Shown here in pieces: positions 50,123-63,197 of a DNA stretch of 64,000 nt. The notes under the pieces are model-generated. The model searched no databases and had not been told where the DNA came from. It saw nothing but the letters and a program-made list of their open reading frames with translations. How positions within the stretch are numbered: the stretch's first letter is position 1; each line of letters starts with the position of its first letter. Position numbers and translations under genes: made by a program. Location: positions 6,797,738 through 6,861,737 of the forward strand of contig OY718808.1 of NCBI GenBank assembly GCA_963070105.1. Reading direction: 5' to 3'. The DNA is from Litomosoides sigmodontis (lineage: Eukaryota; Nematoda; Chromadorea; Rhabditida; Onchocercidae).

Positions 50123-52956
50123 TTACCGAAACTCAATTTTTTGCAGACTCAAGTCACCTTTCACGGTGATACTCTCCACGTATATCAGCTCGGAAGATCT
50201 TCGATACTTAAAATTAGCAAGGTGATTGCTATTCACTGCTATCTAGAATAAAATATTTAGTGGTTGGTGTCGCGAAGTTATTAATAACCATTGCTCTATT
50301 TCTTAACAAAAAGAAAAGTCAAAAACTGTCTGTAGCATCAGTTACAGATCAAATTTTTCAAAGTTATTTTTTGACTTAAAAAAGTGTTATAGAACATATA
50401 CGTATGTGTGAAGCAACACTGATATTATATTTTATAACCTTGTTTTATAGTGCCCAGCCCGATTTATACTAACTATAATCAATAAAAGAAATATACCACC
50501 CCTGGATATTACGTAGCGAAATGAAACTTTGGGATTTAGTATCCGAAACAACATCATTCACCATTAATTTCACACGATAGTAACACTCTCTAATGCTTTT
50601 ACAAAGTCGCAAATTCTAATTACTATAAAAAATGACGAACTTACAGAAATATGTTCCTCTTCGAAATGAAACATGATATCAAACGTAATTCCCCGTCGAA
50701 AAGGGAAGGAGCACATTTCACGCTCTTCCTTTTGCCACTCTCCAAATTCTGTACTATTTCGAACCACTGACTCCTGCTTAAGAAACAGAAGAATTCTGAG
50801 GGTTAAAACTCTGAATGAAATTACACAGACTAAATATAAGAAATGTATTCATGAGGCCTCTGGTATCCAAAAGAAATTTCATAATTTCAATAAATGTGAT
50901 CGTTTATTAACATTCTTTGTATGCGTTCCACTAAATGATGAAGATAATAAAAGACTACCAATAATTTTCACACGAATCCAGTAAATAGGATATTCTCAAC
51001 AATTCTCAGAGTATGCAGAAATTTGCTCAAACAAACCTTTTCGTTTCCAACTGCAAAATTTACTCGGAAATGGAAGAAATGTTCCGTTGGTGTTAAAAAG
51101 TCAACGGTAAAACATTCTGCATTCATTAGTGGAGTGCCAGTAACTAATACTTTTACATTGTTTGACAATCTTTCTTCCAAACACATTTTAAAAGGAACTT
51201 CCTAAAATCTGCTGCGTAAAAAAAACCAATCATTTAACAATCCTTCAAGAAAATTTCAGAATAAAGATCGCTCAGAAATGGAATAATGAAGAGTCTAAAC
51301 TCTAAATCTTACACTTAGCATAATGTTAGATAAATTATATATTTACAAACGTAGGTGCTGTTTAGTTTTGGAGAGTTATTTGTATAGATGATTATACTAA
51401 CAGGCTTGCGGATAATACCGTTGATTGAAAGCTTGTTAACTCTGTCGGCGAATTCCATTTTTTTGAACGTTGTAGTATTCTGCAAACTAAAGACATTAAA
51501 ACAAAAAGCGTGAGAAACAATATATCCTGTAGGAATTTTAACAAAATTTAAAAGAATAAACAAGAAAGAGAGAAATGGAATAGTCGGATGAAAAAGGAGA
51601 ACATATAAAATCAATTTTGTGCATAGGAGATCTACGAGAATTTTGTAAGCAGGCATTAGAAAAAACAGTGGACTATAAAGAGTAGAAGATAGAAGAAAGA
51701 TGCATGCAAACAAAGTGACTATACAATACATTCAGAGCAACGGCAGGTCTACTCTATTATAAGCACTTACATAGATGACTGCTCAAACTTATAAATAATT
51801 CACCGCTAAATGATTAAAATAACCAAAGATCTTTCAAAGTGAGTTTCTTACACCAAAGTGAAACCTTGAAGTAAAATTAAAGAATTAAAGGAAATAAACA
51901 ATTACATCAATGCCTTGATATTCAATTGTGCTGATTCGTACATTGCCTCCTATGGAAACTATTTTAGCATCATGGATCGGTATCCGATGTAGATAGTCAC
52001 ATAAATGACGACCATTGACAGCGATCTAAATTTCATAACACAAACTCTCTCTTAAGAACATGAATTTTGGTTCGATCTGTAGTCTCTAACTAACCTAAAG
52101 TTTCATTCATCCCCAAATTCATTTAAAAATTCAAACTTAAAAGTAGAATAAAAACCGCAAAAATCAAAATGCATGCGATGTTGGTATTAAATCAAAAGAT
52201 TTTTGCTAACTATGGCAAGTCAACAGACAAGGTGAACATACACTGAAATAATTATCAAGCACCAAAATACGCATCGAAAATTCATTTCCCTCCTTAAAAA
52301 CGTTTGCGTAGCGCTCCTCCATACCCCATCGATTGCCGATCAACGAATTTAATACAATTTGCCGATCAGGTGGATGACCAAACCTCCACAGTTTTTATTA
52401 CATACATAACCTTGCTTTTTTTAAATATTTCTTTCATTCTTATTCAGCTGACCACTCCATCTTATGCTGAATGGAGATTTTTTAATATCAAAATTTCCTT
52501 CCTCTTCTTTCTTTACGGATCCCCTACAGTACCACACTGTACGCAGTAGCAACTGAAAGACATCGCGCCTTGGAATGTAACTTACCATGAGCCGCCAGTA
52601 TCGAATCGAGGATTGAAATGCAACGCTTTGTCATTTCGATGATCACCTTGAATGATCAAACCACAACAAAATTCTAGAACAAAGCGTTTCTGATCTGGAT
52701 CATGTAGGACGGCTCCTTTAATAACGATACTTCGACCTGGATACAACCCACCCGGAATCACATCCGCGTATGGTATAACCTATAATTTGTACAGTATGTA
52801 GACTTCATAAGAAAATCATCACTCATTTACGTGATTCATTCATCCAAGCGCAAAATAACACCTTTTGCTGCTTAAGCTAAAATACACTACAGCTGAAAAG
52901 GAACCTACCGGATCAGTCACGACAATGGTTGATTCCGGTGGTGTTGCAGATGTCAT
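50123..52956 (-). CDS. Tandem-repeat galectin with degenerate second carbohydrate-binding domain
   Basis: Beta-galactoside-binding lectin. Exons: 52909-52956, 52587-52781, 52245-52377, 51904-52027, about 51402-51483, about 51039-51195, 50646-50776, 50123-50243. The ATG at 52956 gives a short N-terminal tail (MTSATPPESTIVV) with no signal peptide, as usual for galectins. The first domain has the full sugar-binding set: LHFNPRFD, then VLNSLIGNRWGMEER (N, W, E, R at the standard spacing). The linker (51402-51483) leads to a second domain that keeps NSTEFGEWQKEER but reads FFHFRVNF where HFNPRF is expected, losing the Asn and Arg that contact galactose. The second domain ends with IAVNSNHLANFKYR. 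Filarial and other nematodes carry several such galectins. Confidence 0.9.
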
Positions 52957-53396
52957 ATTACATACTACCGTGTTGATCTTGAACTTTATTAATTAGCTAT
53001 AACAAACTTATCAATAACCATAACAGCAGCGACAACACCCATATCGAGCACTTATGACTGTCCGACACTTCGATGTTAGGTTTAACAGACCGTAAAAGTG
53101 GTCTGTGACGCTTTGACTCAGCAGGAAAATAGTTTGGCGTAGCCGTGAACTGTTTGGTGCTTCAGTTGTTTAGGACGTTAATGAGTGCCGTATATCCTTG
53201 AATTAACTTTTGCCGCTATTAAATTCTTGAAAATGTGATTGGATATTTAATTTAAAAAATGCTCCACTAAATTTTTTAATATTGAAGGTGTGTGGTGAAA
53301 CAAATGATATATTATGAATTGCCTAAGAAAATATTATAATATTACCAACTTCAAATGTAATTTGAGTTATCGTAATTTTTATTGATGGATTTTCAG
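52957..53396. promoter_or_regulatory. Short divergent intergenic region, galectin / mrps-11
   Basis: Only 440 bases separate the two start codons on opposite strands, so both promoters must be compact or shared. No core element was recognised. A TTTCAG abuts the mrps-11 ATG. Confidence 0.45.
53391..53396 (+). promoter_or_regulatory. Probable spliced-leader acceptor directly before the mrps-11 ATG
   Basis: The consensus nematode acceptor TTTCAG ends exactly at the base before ATG, leaving no genomic 5' UTR. The simplest explanation is trans-splicing of a spliced leader here; an upstream non-coding exon is the alternative. Confidence 0.6.
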
Positions 53397-54766
53397 ATGG
53401 CTAGGAGGATAAGTTGGATGTTGGGACGACTGTTACAGGCAGTTGAGCCGAATAACAGTCACACCAGTTGCTTCTTGAGTCTGTCCTCGGAACATTTCAA
53501 GAGCATCAAGGAAGTGTCGCGTGTTGGTGAGTGTCTAGGTTCACTGCGTAGGAGAATGTTTTTTAATATCATTTTCATTAGGTGTGTAAGTGTTTTCTTA
53601 ATTCGTACACAATTTACCATCAGTCTATGGATTTAGTAAAGAATGGCCGCAAAGAACGGTAATGTAGACTGAACAGGGAATTTCTAGATTTAAGATTCAA
53701 GATGCAGCTTTTTATGATTCCCTTACTTTTTCCACTTTATTTACTTTTCCTCTCCAACTTGTTGCATTTTCTTTGCCGTTTTTGCTATTATCACATGTTT
53801 TAACTGTGCCCTTTTACTGCAGGAAAAGATTTTGAAAATTTGCAGGTGTTGACAAAAAAGAAATGCAAAGACCTTTGACAGAAGGTACTGTGGGTGGTTC
53901 AGGATGGGTTCCAGTCAATTTGTCAAATTTTTATGATCGTTTACCAACAGTTGAAGTGTTAAAGCAACAATTTGATGGTATACCTTTCGAGGAGCTACCA
54001 ATTGTACATGTAAAAGCATCAAGGAACAACACACTGATTACTGTCACTGATCACAGGGTATATGGATTCGGACATTATTTATGTTTTGTCATAGTTTAAT
54101 CAATCGTATTGCTTCCTGTTTATTTATGCAATTGACCATACTTTGTTGTAGTCAGTTTACTAAGGTGTGATCACTTGAATTTATTTTAAAACATGTTATT
54201 ACAAATACCTAAACTTGGTTTGAATGTCGCTTTTTTTGATACACACTCCATTTGATTTTAAGTACATCCATGTCTAAATTTTTGTTTAAGTACATTCATG
54301 TCTAAATTAGATTTCATGGGGTTAATTGCAGTACAATATTATAACCTACACTTCATGCCGTATGGAGGGATTCAAAAATGCTCGTAAAAAGAGTAATATT
54401 GCTGGTCAAACAACCGGTGTGGCAGCTGGTCAGCGTCTTATTAGACGAGGAATTCGTACAGTTCGCGTCCTTGTTCGTTTTACTTTTTTAATTATTAAAA
54501 CTACTGTACTTTTCAAACCCTGTTTTACCATTCTTCCGAAGGAGAATTTTCATGCTGATTTGTATGAGGCTCTCCATTTGCGTAGTTGTCAACTTATCTA
54601 CCAATTGAGTTTTGGGAACAATCTTTTCCAGATTCGAGGACTAGGGCCGGGACGGATGACTTCCATACAAGGTATGGCTACTGCTGGCGTCAAAATTATT
54701 TCTATAACCGAACAATCGGCGCTTCCTGAGCTTGGCCCGAGGCCGAAGAAAATTCCTAGGATATGA
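53397..54766 (+). CDS. mrps-11: Mitochondrial small-subunit ribosomal protein uS11m
   Basis: Platform protein of the mitochondrial ribosome 28S subunit. Four exons (53397-53526, 53846-54057, 54332-54472, 54632-54766) give 205 residues. A basic N-terminus (MARRISWMLGRLLQ) fits a mitochondrial presequence. The uS11 core is clear: IVHVKASRNNTLITV, a variant of the usual SCGxxGFRNA (TSCRMEGFKNARK), AGQTTGVAAGQR, VRVLIRGLGPGRM and ISITEQSALPELGPRPKKIPRI at the C-terminus, where rRNA-contacting basic residues sit. Intron 2 contains a diverged 22-base direct repeat (about 54257-54310). Confidence 0.93.
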
Positions 54767-57482
54767 ATGTAGCTTTTTTGTATATGTCTTAATATATCTA
54801 ATTTGATTTCTTGTCGACAATACACTTCGTTTGAGTATATATGATAATAATTTAAAGATTGGGAAGAATATCTTTTCTGCAAAATACTGGACAAACAATG
54901 AAGTCCGAACATGTTTTAAAGATTATCCTGAAACGCTGGTGATGAGAGTAGTTGGGGACTTCAAAATAACAAGTATGCTTGTTGCATAGACCAACATCAG
55001 CGAACCAAAAATAATTCAGTTTAGCCGTGCTAGCTGAGGCCATCTGAACGATAGCCGGTATTATCAACTACAAACAATCTTATTAGTATACTAATTATAC
55101 CAAACTTAATTGATTTTGGATTTTGGTTTGCTCAGCTACAATTACCAAGCGTTTCAGCTTTTAAATTTATAAAGAATAAAGGATAAAGGAGAGTTATGAA
55201 GGATTTTTTGAGACATGTCCATCCAATATTTAATCCTGCACTTTTATGCATGTGTTCGTTCATCAGCTAGTTGTTACGTGCGATCTAATAAGTGTTGTCA
55301 TACCTCGAGCACTTCTCACTCTTGAAAGATTGTCTGACAAGTAAAGAAAGTTTTTGATACTGAATCCATTTGGGATTTCATTCCAAATTCAAAGGTATGC
55401 TTAAGGTGACAATGCAGTTATATGAAACAAATTAAAATACTGTTCATTGTTCAGTTTATACGTCTAAAAACTTCCCATTTTGATTTTTACAGAAACTTCT
55501 AATTTCGAAAATATCTACAGAGATTAGTCTCCTTTTATTTTCTAAATTTAGCGAAAACCTAATTCGTTCCACGGAGCTCTGTGGTTTTTTAGCGAGTTTG
55601 GTTTCCGGAGGTGGGAAGTTTTGTTGAGTAAAGGATCGATGCATTTCATTTTAGGCACTTTTTGAAGTCTTTTGAGATTTAAAATTTTCAGCAAAAAATG
55701 AGGAAAAAGCGAAATTTGATAAATTGTTGATCTTTAGAAAGCAAAACCAAAGCTCTCTACTATGCTAGCCATGCAACTGTTAATGGGTTGCTATCAATTT
55801 AGAAGGACTGTTTCAAATACCAATTGAAAACTTCACTGTAAAATTCGATGTCATTAGAACGATGGCAGCTTAAACTTGCAAAAGACAATAAAGGAACTAA
55901 CACAGATATTAATAAATACATAATGAATCAACCATTTATGCACCATTTTAATACTTGTTCGTGTAAAATGAAACTTTTTAAATGTACACTTTTATACATG
56001 TTTCATTTAAATTTTCAAATTTTTAAAATGAGGAAAGACGATTGAATAAAGAGATAGGTAATAGTGGACCTCGTTTATCCTCAGCGTCGAGTTTTCGAAT
56101 TTCGGTCACCGTCTGCTTGGCGCAGTAACGTGATAGCCGCCGACATCCACACTTGGTGAGGTACCACCAAGGCGTTTTAAGACACTTCGTTAATAGTTTA
56201 CCCAAATTAATCACTCCTTTTTTTTGGGTAACTTCTCACAAATCTTTTTCGCGAATAGAATTGTAAAATGTAAAGTGAAAATTTCTGTGTGGAATTGAAG
56301 CAACTAATTACATCATTCAACTTTCTGAGTTTTATTTCACTCAATTCGATCAATTATATTTAATTAATTTATCAATGTTATACATATTATTTCGCTTAAC
56401 CTTGAGGTGATTCCTTTTCCCTAAAGCTGTTAATAGTTTTAAACTAATCAAAATATCAAAGTAATAATATTTTAATAATCACTAAATAAATTCCTGAGAT
56501 AAGTGCTTGTACATAGTTAGCTATTAAATTTAATCTAAAATAATTTGTCATCTAGAAATTCACGAAACATTCTAGTATGCGAGGTTAATAACAGAGGGAT
56601 AAAAGTTAAATGTAATTTGCTCTAACAGAAAAAATCACATATTTCACAACCTCATTTCCCACTTCGCTTTTCTAATTTCTCTTTTTTACAAACAAAATAT
56701 TTGCTAAGTGCTAAATGAAAAAATTTTTCACAATTAAATTTCTTGAAGCAATTAAAATAGGCTTTTGAATTCATTAAAGTGTGAACGTTTAAGAAATGGA
56801 GTAGAAATTCTTATATTTGCCTGTAACGCATGCAAAATTGGTTTGGTCAAAGCTGAAAATTTTCAATTTGTGAAAAAACTTTAACATTGCAGAAGAAAAA
56901 TAAAGGATGTCAAAGGCATTTATGCTTGTTAAAAGCTTTTTTTTCGGAAAAAAAGATAATGTTTTAATATTTTCGTCGATTTTTCGTTTATATTAAATAC
57001 ATTACTTACAGAAAGCATTATCGCCAGACATTCCACACCAATGCGAACAGTAAAAAATATTTTTAGAATCGAAATTTATATTATTAATGAATTATTTGAC
57101 AATTTAAGCCGCCTGACTCGATTCTGTTCAGAATAACTCGATAAAAATATGTATGCTTTTTTAATACGTGTGCTGTGATTAATTTACAGCAAAATACAAA
57201 TAATGCAGGTATAATCACACTTAAAACGCACATTGTTATCCCATGACAATATGGTTAATGTTAAAACGCCTCTTCCCCCAAACCAAAAGTAACAAGCAAT
57301 CTTTTGCAGTGATCTAAAACAACAAAACTGTAGCATCCAAAAATATTTAAAATAAACAATCCTTGACAAGCTATTAAGGTGAACAAAAAGAACAAGTCTA
57401 AAAGGAATGCCAAAAGTAATGAAAAAATTAAAGTTAATTACCATCAGAAATAAAAGATAATCAATCACACGTAAATAGTTGA
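54767..57482. other. 2.7 kb intergenic region between convergent mrps-11 and TMEM258
   Basis: Very AT-rich. Open frames at 55456-55644, 54852-55067 and 56023-56214 (all minus) have no ATG in good context, splice partners or family match. A GC-rich perfect-loopless hairpin (CCACGGAGCTCTGTGG followed by T's) lies near 55570-55590. No gene can be supported. Confidence 0.45.
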
Positions 57483-57982
57483 CTACACGTAGATCCCTGT
57501 CCAAAGCATTAGAAAAACTGAACCAAATCCAAGGAAAAGCGCTGCAACTGATGAAATTAACAGTTCCTTGACCAGAACCCGAGTAAACTTCGTCGAAGTT
57601 ACCTAAAATTAGCATTTAAACATGATGAGATGTCAGAACATGAATATCTGAAATTATCACAAATAATTTAGTAAACACCAACCTCATAAACAAAGAACCA
57701 AGCCATAAAAAAGAGGCCTATTGAGAGCAACAGCACAGCTAGCTGAGAATACAGCGAAGGATTCACCTGAAAGTTCACATGATTTAAGTCCAAAATCTGC
57801 AACGGAATAAGTGAACGCAGTAAGGTGAATTCCACACTGTATTTTAGATTAACAAACACTTGCCGAAAGACAAAACTCACAACCTGCTTAAAAGTCTGTA
57901 CATGATCTGTTAAGAAGCAATATTACACATGAATTCTTACCGGTCCGACGTACCGCTCCATCGACAGCAAATCAGCAGCCAT
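57483..57982 (-). CDS. TMEM258: TMEM258, oligosaccharyltransferase subunit
   Basis: Small ER membrane protein of the OST complex that performs N-glycosylation. Three exons (57941-57982, 57683-57766, 57483-57602) give 81 residues against 79 in human. The sequence is highly conserved: [56 protein letters not shown] and a final GIYV. Two transmembrane helices cover roughly residues 20-40 and 55-78. The gene lies 650 bases downstream of the SERINC gene on the same strand, too far for a typical operon. Confidence 0.97.
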
Positions 57983-58630
57983 TTTTGAATCTGAAATTAC
58001 AAAGCCTTAACAGTCCAGTTCATCCAACAAAGAATACCTTGCCTTTTTTTGTGGGAAAAATATGCAAAGCATATTTTAGAAAATGTAATCCCTCAAAGTC
58101 AAAGCTAACAATATTGAAAAACTTTCTGTGTACTTACACCATAATTCATAATTTGTTGCTTTCGAAATAAATACAAGGAAATAAAAATTACTTGGTTAAG
58201 AACCACGACACTTCGGTGGATAAAGCGAAAGCGATTAAATACTTTATACAATACAGAGGAGAATTAACAATAATCACTTGTTACGTTCAATTTTATTGAA
58301 TACAGAATACAATTTTATGGTTTTATAAGCAAAGGAAGATCACATCTCGCATCAGCCGAATGAAACGATTCATCAAGCCAGGACGCTCTATTCAACTTGA
58401 CAAATGTGTATGATGGAAACGCTAAACCGCCATTCAAGAAATGAATAACGTTTATGCCGAGATAAAATGTAAAAACGTTGAATACGATTAAAAAGAAAAA
58501 CATAATAAATAAAGCAAAAAATGATCAAAGTAAAGCGGAAATGAAATTATAAAAATTATATACAAAGTCTTAATCTTTGCAATGAAACTGTAAAATCTAT
58601 TTCAGTTTCGAGTGGAGCAGTTTTTCTGCT
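57983..58630 (-). other. Spacer between SERINC 3' end and TMEM258 start
   Basis: About 650 AT-rich bases. Should contain the SERINC 3' UTR and the TMEM258 promoter. The frame at 58315-58503 has no support as a gene. Confidence 0.4.
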
Positions 58631-61600
58631 TCACGAAAAGTCACGATCCGGAAAAATAGCTGGTGCTGCAAGTGTCCATGCATAGATTGCAAGACAAAGC
58701 CAAGAAGATACAATTTTTATCCATACTGCTGCCATATTACTGTTTAGATGACGCAAGTCACTATCTGGCCTTAAAAAGATTCTAAAATTAGAAAAACCTA
58801 CGGAAATTTAACAAGCAACTATCTGTGTTGGAATAACATATTTCTCAACAATCTTCTTCGAACATTTAGAAACAACTTACTTGTACCAGCACGTAAGAGT
58901 CATCATTACATACAATGATGCTAGCCCAAATACGAAATGGAAGAATGAGTAGCTGTACGAAACAGCATCAGACTCGTCATCCCAAACACGTCCTTTTTCG
59001 AAATTACCTGAAAATACTTCAAAAATATTTTTTATCCGAACAAGAAAAATTAAACTGTGAATGCAAATAAAAATATTAATTAATCGTTTAATAAATTAAT
59101 AACTGAAAAATTTTTTGGTAAGACTTGATGGAAATGAATGATACAGTGGAGGTTTAAAACGAAGTTCCAACATTAACTTAGAAAAAAGCAATAGCCTGAC
59201 TTTTAAAAGCAGGAGCATGAATCAACCACCCACTTTGCTACTCCAATAAGTCTATTTTCCTTCAAAAGATATTATTCTTTTTTAAAATATATTATGATGG
59301 ATCTATTAAAATTTAGATTCGTCAAAACATGCCTAGAAAATCATAGAACGTTTGTTCAACATGCAACAGAGAGAAAAAATATAAGCTCTAAACAGAAAAG
59401 AGTATGCACAGGAAATGAGCGAAGACCATTGCAGCTTCCCCTATCATCGCATTGTGAATTTTCAAAATTCACAATATGGAAGGCCGTATGGAACACTATT
59501 CTAAACAACTAACAAATTGTTGGATAAGAATGAAGAACTATTATGATAGGGTGAAGCGTAATGGACCTTCAGTTGCTGTGATAATATGCTGTTGAGAACC
59601 GTTATCTACATCTGCTGTTAGCGGTGTTGAACCGCCTGCAATTTTATTGAAACTCGATGAGGTCCGGAATGACGCATACAGTATACAGATAAACCAAATC
59701 AGCAGGGAAACTAGGGATTCAGCTGGTATTGGTGTCCCGTAAATGTCCTGTAGAGCACAGAATATTAAGAATAGCTTTCCAGATAAATTAAAAATGGTTA
59801 AACAGTTTTTATGGATAGAAAAATGAAAAAACATTGCACCCATAGATGGACATTAAAACAACAAATACCTTGCCATGATCAGTTGTATGGTTAGTAAAGA
59901 TGTTGATCAACGATGGATTACATTCTTTGTCTGAAAGACTGTACTGGTTTTTAGCATTTTTTCTTAATTAGAAGGCAATTTCTCTCACTGCATCGAAAAA
60001 AGCTGACCTGGGTTATTGATTAGTGCTGACCATGTAATATACATTACGTAGAGAGTAATGAACGATGACTGCAACAGGCCCGATCGGGGCATCTGTTCCT
60101 GTATACGCGGAAGGACCGACAAGATAGAAACAAGTATACACAGGATGATATTTAGGGAAATAAATAACTTCGGCATATGACACGAATTTCCCTGCAATAG
60201 ATGCACACTCTTACTAAATCATACTCTTACAATAAACGATCCCAAAACAATTTGTAAAAGTAGTTTACTGCTGCAAATGAAAATCGTTACCCAAAACTTA
60301 CCGCAGAGTAGAACATGTACATTAGTACAGCAGCTGCGATGGATAATGTGTAGGACAGAAAAGTGAACATTAGCAATCCTGCAATAGTAATTTTAAAAAA
60401 GTCATTTAAAACTCGCAGTCACTTTAGACGCCAACGATGCCTCATTAAACTATATTTGTAGCTATCATATCATTCCGGCTTCTATGGTTCATATAATTTG
60501 ATTACACGTGAAGAAACACAAATGAAAAAATCAACATTTTACAAGTTAAAGTTACCACAGTAACATGCGCGACTTTCACTTTCTTCATATTTTTCCATCC
60601 ACCCTTCAGCAAGCGAATGAGCGAAATCTACGATCAATATAAGCTGCAGAAGAATGAAAATAAAACCACCGATCAACCCAATCCACATTAAAGCTGAAAA
60701 AATAACCTCATCTTTTTCCCGTTTGCGAAAAGCTTGAGAAAAGTCTGGTGCATTTTTAATATCACACAAACTCTGAGCCACTTCGAACTAAACTCTGTTT
60801 ACAAATTAGGGGAAAAATTAAAAGATGAAATTTGTACACGAAAAAAACGAACGCGAAGAAATGCTTTCTGAATTGACATAAAATAATCCAACTGCAATTC
60901 CAATAACAGTCATGTATTTGAAGAACCAAAAGCCGTTCTGAATTTTCGATCGCGCATCACGGGATGACTTTACCCCCAACATTAAAATCATAAGCACGAA
61001 GAAGAAAATGGCCACTGCTCCACAAAGTCTACAAAGTTAAGTAATATCTAGCAGTGCCTTCACTGGAACTGAATTTTTATCCCGAATATCACACCTACAT
61101 CCATTTTATATTATTTCTATTACAAATCTACTCATTCTAGTCAAAGCATCCAGAATCTCAACTATTAATATACCAAATACATTAAAAATAATCAAACTCA
61201 TGCCTGTAAACAGCTTGGAAACCGACAGCACGAGAACAATTTATTCCAGCAATTCCAGATAGACCCTCACAAAACCAATTCGACTAAAATTAAAACATCA
61301 TAGCAGTAGAAAATTGCAAAACAACAATCTTGTTTGTTTAATGCTTACATGGGCAGAAAAAGTCAAACTTAAGAAAGAAGAGAAGCAACAATTTACGAAA
61401 CAATGGAAATTTTTATGAGATAAACTTACATCAGCAAGTTTGGCTTGTATACCAGGTGCAAGCATCAGACAAGCCATAAATGTACCAATCAGCAACATCC
61501 CAGCATACATTACTCTAGTGGTCAGTGAGCTTCGGGTAGATGGACATGCTACGCAACACAAAGAACATGCTGCACTACCGCAGCAACATGCTAACTGGAA

Positions 61601-62033
61601 AGGCAAAGTAAAAAAGAAGCGCTTTGTTTTAAACTGGTATTAAATGCTGCTGAGCAATATAATATTCCTTAACATCAAATGAACATTTGGCGGGCGCATT
61701 GCGGTCACTTATTTATTTACAACGTTATCGCCAAATGAAGACTAGAAAATTTACTAAAAATGGAAGAGATTAATAAATACATGACTTTCAGCACGTCAAT
61801 ATTTATTTAAAAAAAAAGATCATTAGTAAGGCAAAAATGGCTAATTTTTTTCAATTTTTTTTTCTGAATAAACAGCAGTAATGGTTGTTATCACTGTGAT
61901 ACAGCGTATCACTTGGCGTTCACGAATTGAGGAATGGGAAGACAGTTAGCTGATAAGATTCATTTATCTCAAAAAATAGAAAAGTAGAACAAACCGATGA
62001 GATGCATGCGGGTGTTGCCAAAAGTGCACCCAT
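58631..62033 (-). CDS. SERINC family membrane protein
   Basis: Multi-pass protein of the SERINC/TMS1/TDE family, linked to lipid scrambling and serine lipid composition in the plasma membrane. Eleven exons (61995-62033, 61430-61594, 61204-61283, 60853-61028, 60556-60693, 60302-60378, 60008-60191, 59869-59930, 59567-59747, 58881-59007, 58631-58769) join in phase to 455 residues, the family length. Signatures: MGALLATPA start, [12 protein letters not shown] cluster, [77 protein letters not shown] and the C-terminal FPDRDFS. About ten membrane helices. N-glycosylation sites (NHT) lie in the loop of exon 59869-59930. Exon 61204-61283 needs a GC donor (AG|GCATGA) to keep the VYR-L junction in frame. 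Confidence 0.95.
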
Positions 62034-63197
62034 TCAGAGAGTGTTGCCAGAAGGATCGAGCAAAACCTGAAACTGTAAGAACTACTATTTGATGGTGAAT
62101 GTTGAGATTTGCATGCTTTCTTCATTTGACTGCTTAAAAGTTTGTAACAACATGTTGCCAGAAGAATCTAGAAAAAATAGAGGCGAACCAAAATAATACC
62201 AAATGAACCAATGAAAATTCATGCCGGCATAGAAATTCAAAAAGTAATTTTAATACGGTCCTCGTGTGTTCTACATTACTTCCTGCTCCCTCATTTTAAT
62301 TGTTGGTGCTGTCCTACAATGAAAGGCTGAATAAATAAATGAATGACGTAGCTGTCCATCGATTAGGCTATTACAATAGGAAGCATAATATAACTTGAAA
62401 GGACAATGTGTGCCATGTACATAGACCAAGCTTAGTGAACGCAATCAATAAAACAACACGCTGGATATCGAACAGACTGACATGCCACCTTTAAAACGCA
62501 TATGTGGCGTTTTTTTTAAACGGCGCGCAAAACTAATTCGTTTGTTTATGGAACTATCTGTAAACCAAATGAGAGCACAGCGCAATTCTATTCAGTAATT
62601 GTGCGTAGCACAAGTAACCTGGTAGCGTGTACCAACTTCCCATCTGTATTGAGCCACGTATTTTGGCAATCCACCACTGAGTTCTTTTTCATTAGTCAGA
62701 GAATCTAACCTTATTAATCTTTTGCTAAAACGAGTACACCTGGCCACATTAGGCGCGCAACACTGTCAACCGCGATTTTACTCGAAATAGCTATTAATCT
62801 ATTTACTATATTTTAGTCTAATTATAATGAGAGTGCTGAAACAGGTTCATTTTTATAAAGCATTTATTCACAGCAGAAACAGAAAGTACTGACAGAGAAG
62901 GATGTAGCCACACATCGTGTGAGAACAGAGCGAGAGAGAGTGAGGGAGGAGGGAAAGAAAGAAGGAAAGAGAGGGATATCTCATTAGTCAGTATTAAACT
63001 GAAAACAAATCCGTGTTATTGAACGAATATACCGTGAAGCATGGACATTTGAATTTCCAATTTAAGTCGATGAACCGATACAAGTACGAAAATAATCTAT
63101 GAGTGATTGGAAGGTATAGAAATAAGATAAAACGGTTGCGAAAATATACAAAGTGCAAATAATAATGTTTATGAATCAAGAAAAAAATACATAAGCT
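62034..63197. other. Intergenic region between sqst-1 3' end and SERINC start
   Basis: About 1.2 kb. A purine-rich tract (GAGA/GGGAGG/AAAGAAAGGAA) lies at 62925-62976. Both flanking genes are on the minus strand. No exon was recognised. The part next to 62034 should contain the SERINC promoter. Confidence 0.45.
62925..62976. repeat. Purine-rich (GA/GGA/GAAA) tract
   Basis: About 50 bases almost entirely G and A on the plus strand. Confidence 0.85.

Noticed and set aside
50497..50580. Possible galectin exon (LMVNDVVSD)
   Set aside because: The exon at 50123-50243 continues the domain in phase directly after 50646, leaving no room for this one.
55456..55644. Minus-strand 62-residue frame overlapping a small GC hairpin followed by T's
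   Set aside because: No splice partners or similarity. The hairpin is only 8 base pairs and no known RNA class was recognised.
56023..56214. Minus-strand frame with CGCRR and paired Trp
   Set aside because: No ATG start, no convincing acceptor or donor and no recognised family; could be revisited with transcripts.
57983..62033. SERINC and TMEM258 as an operon
   Set aside because: Same strand but a 650-base gap, far more than the usual nematode operon spacing; no direct evidence.
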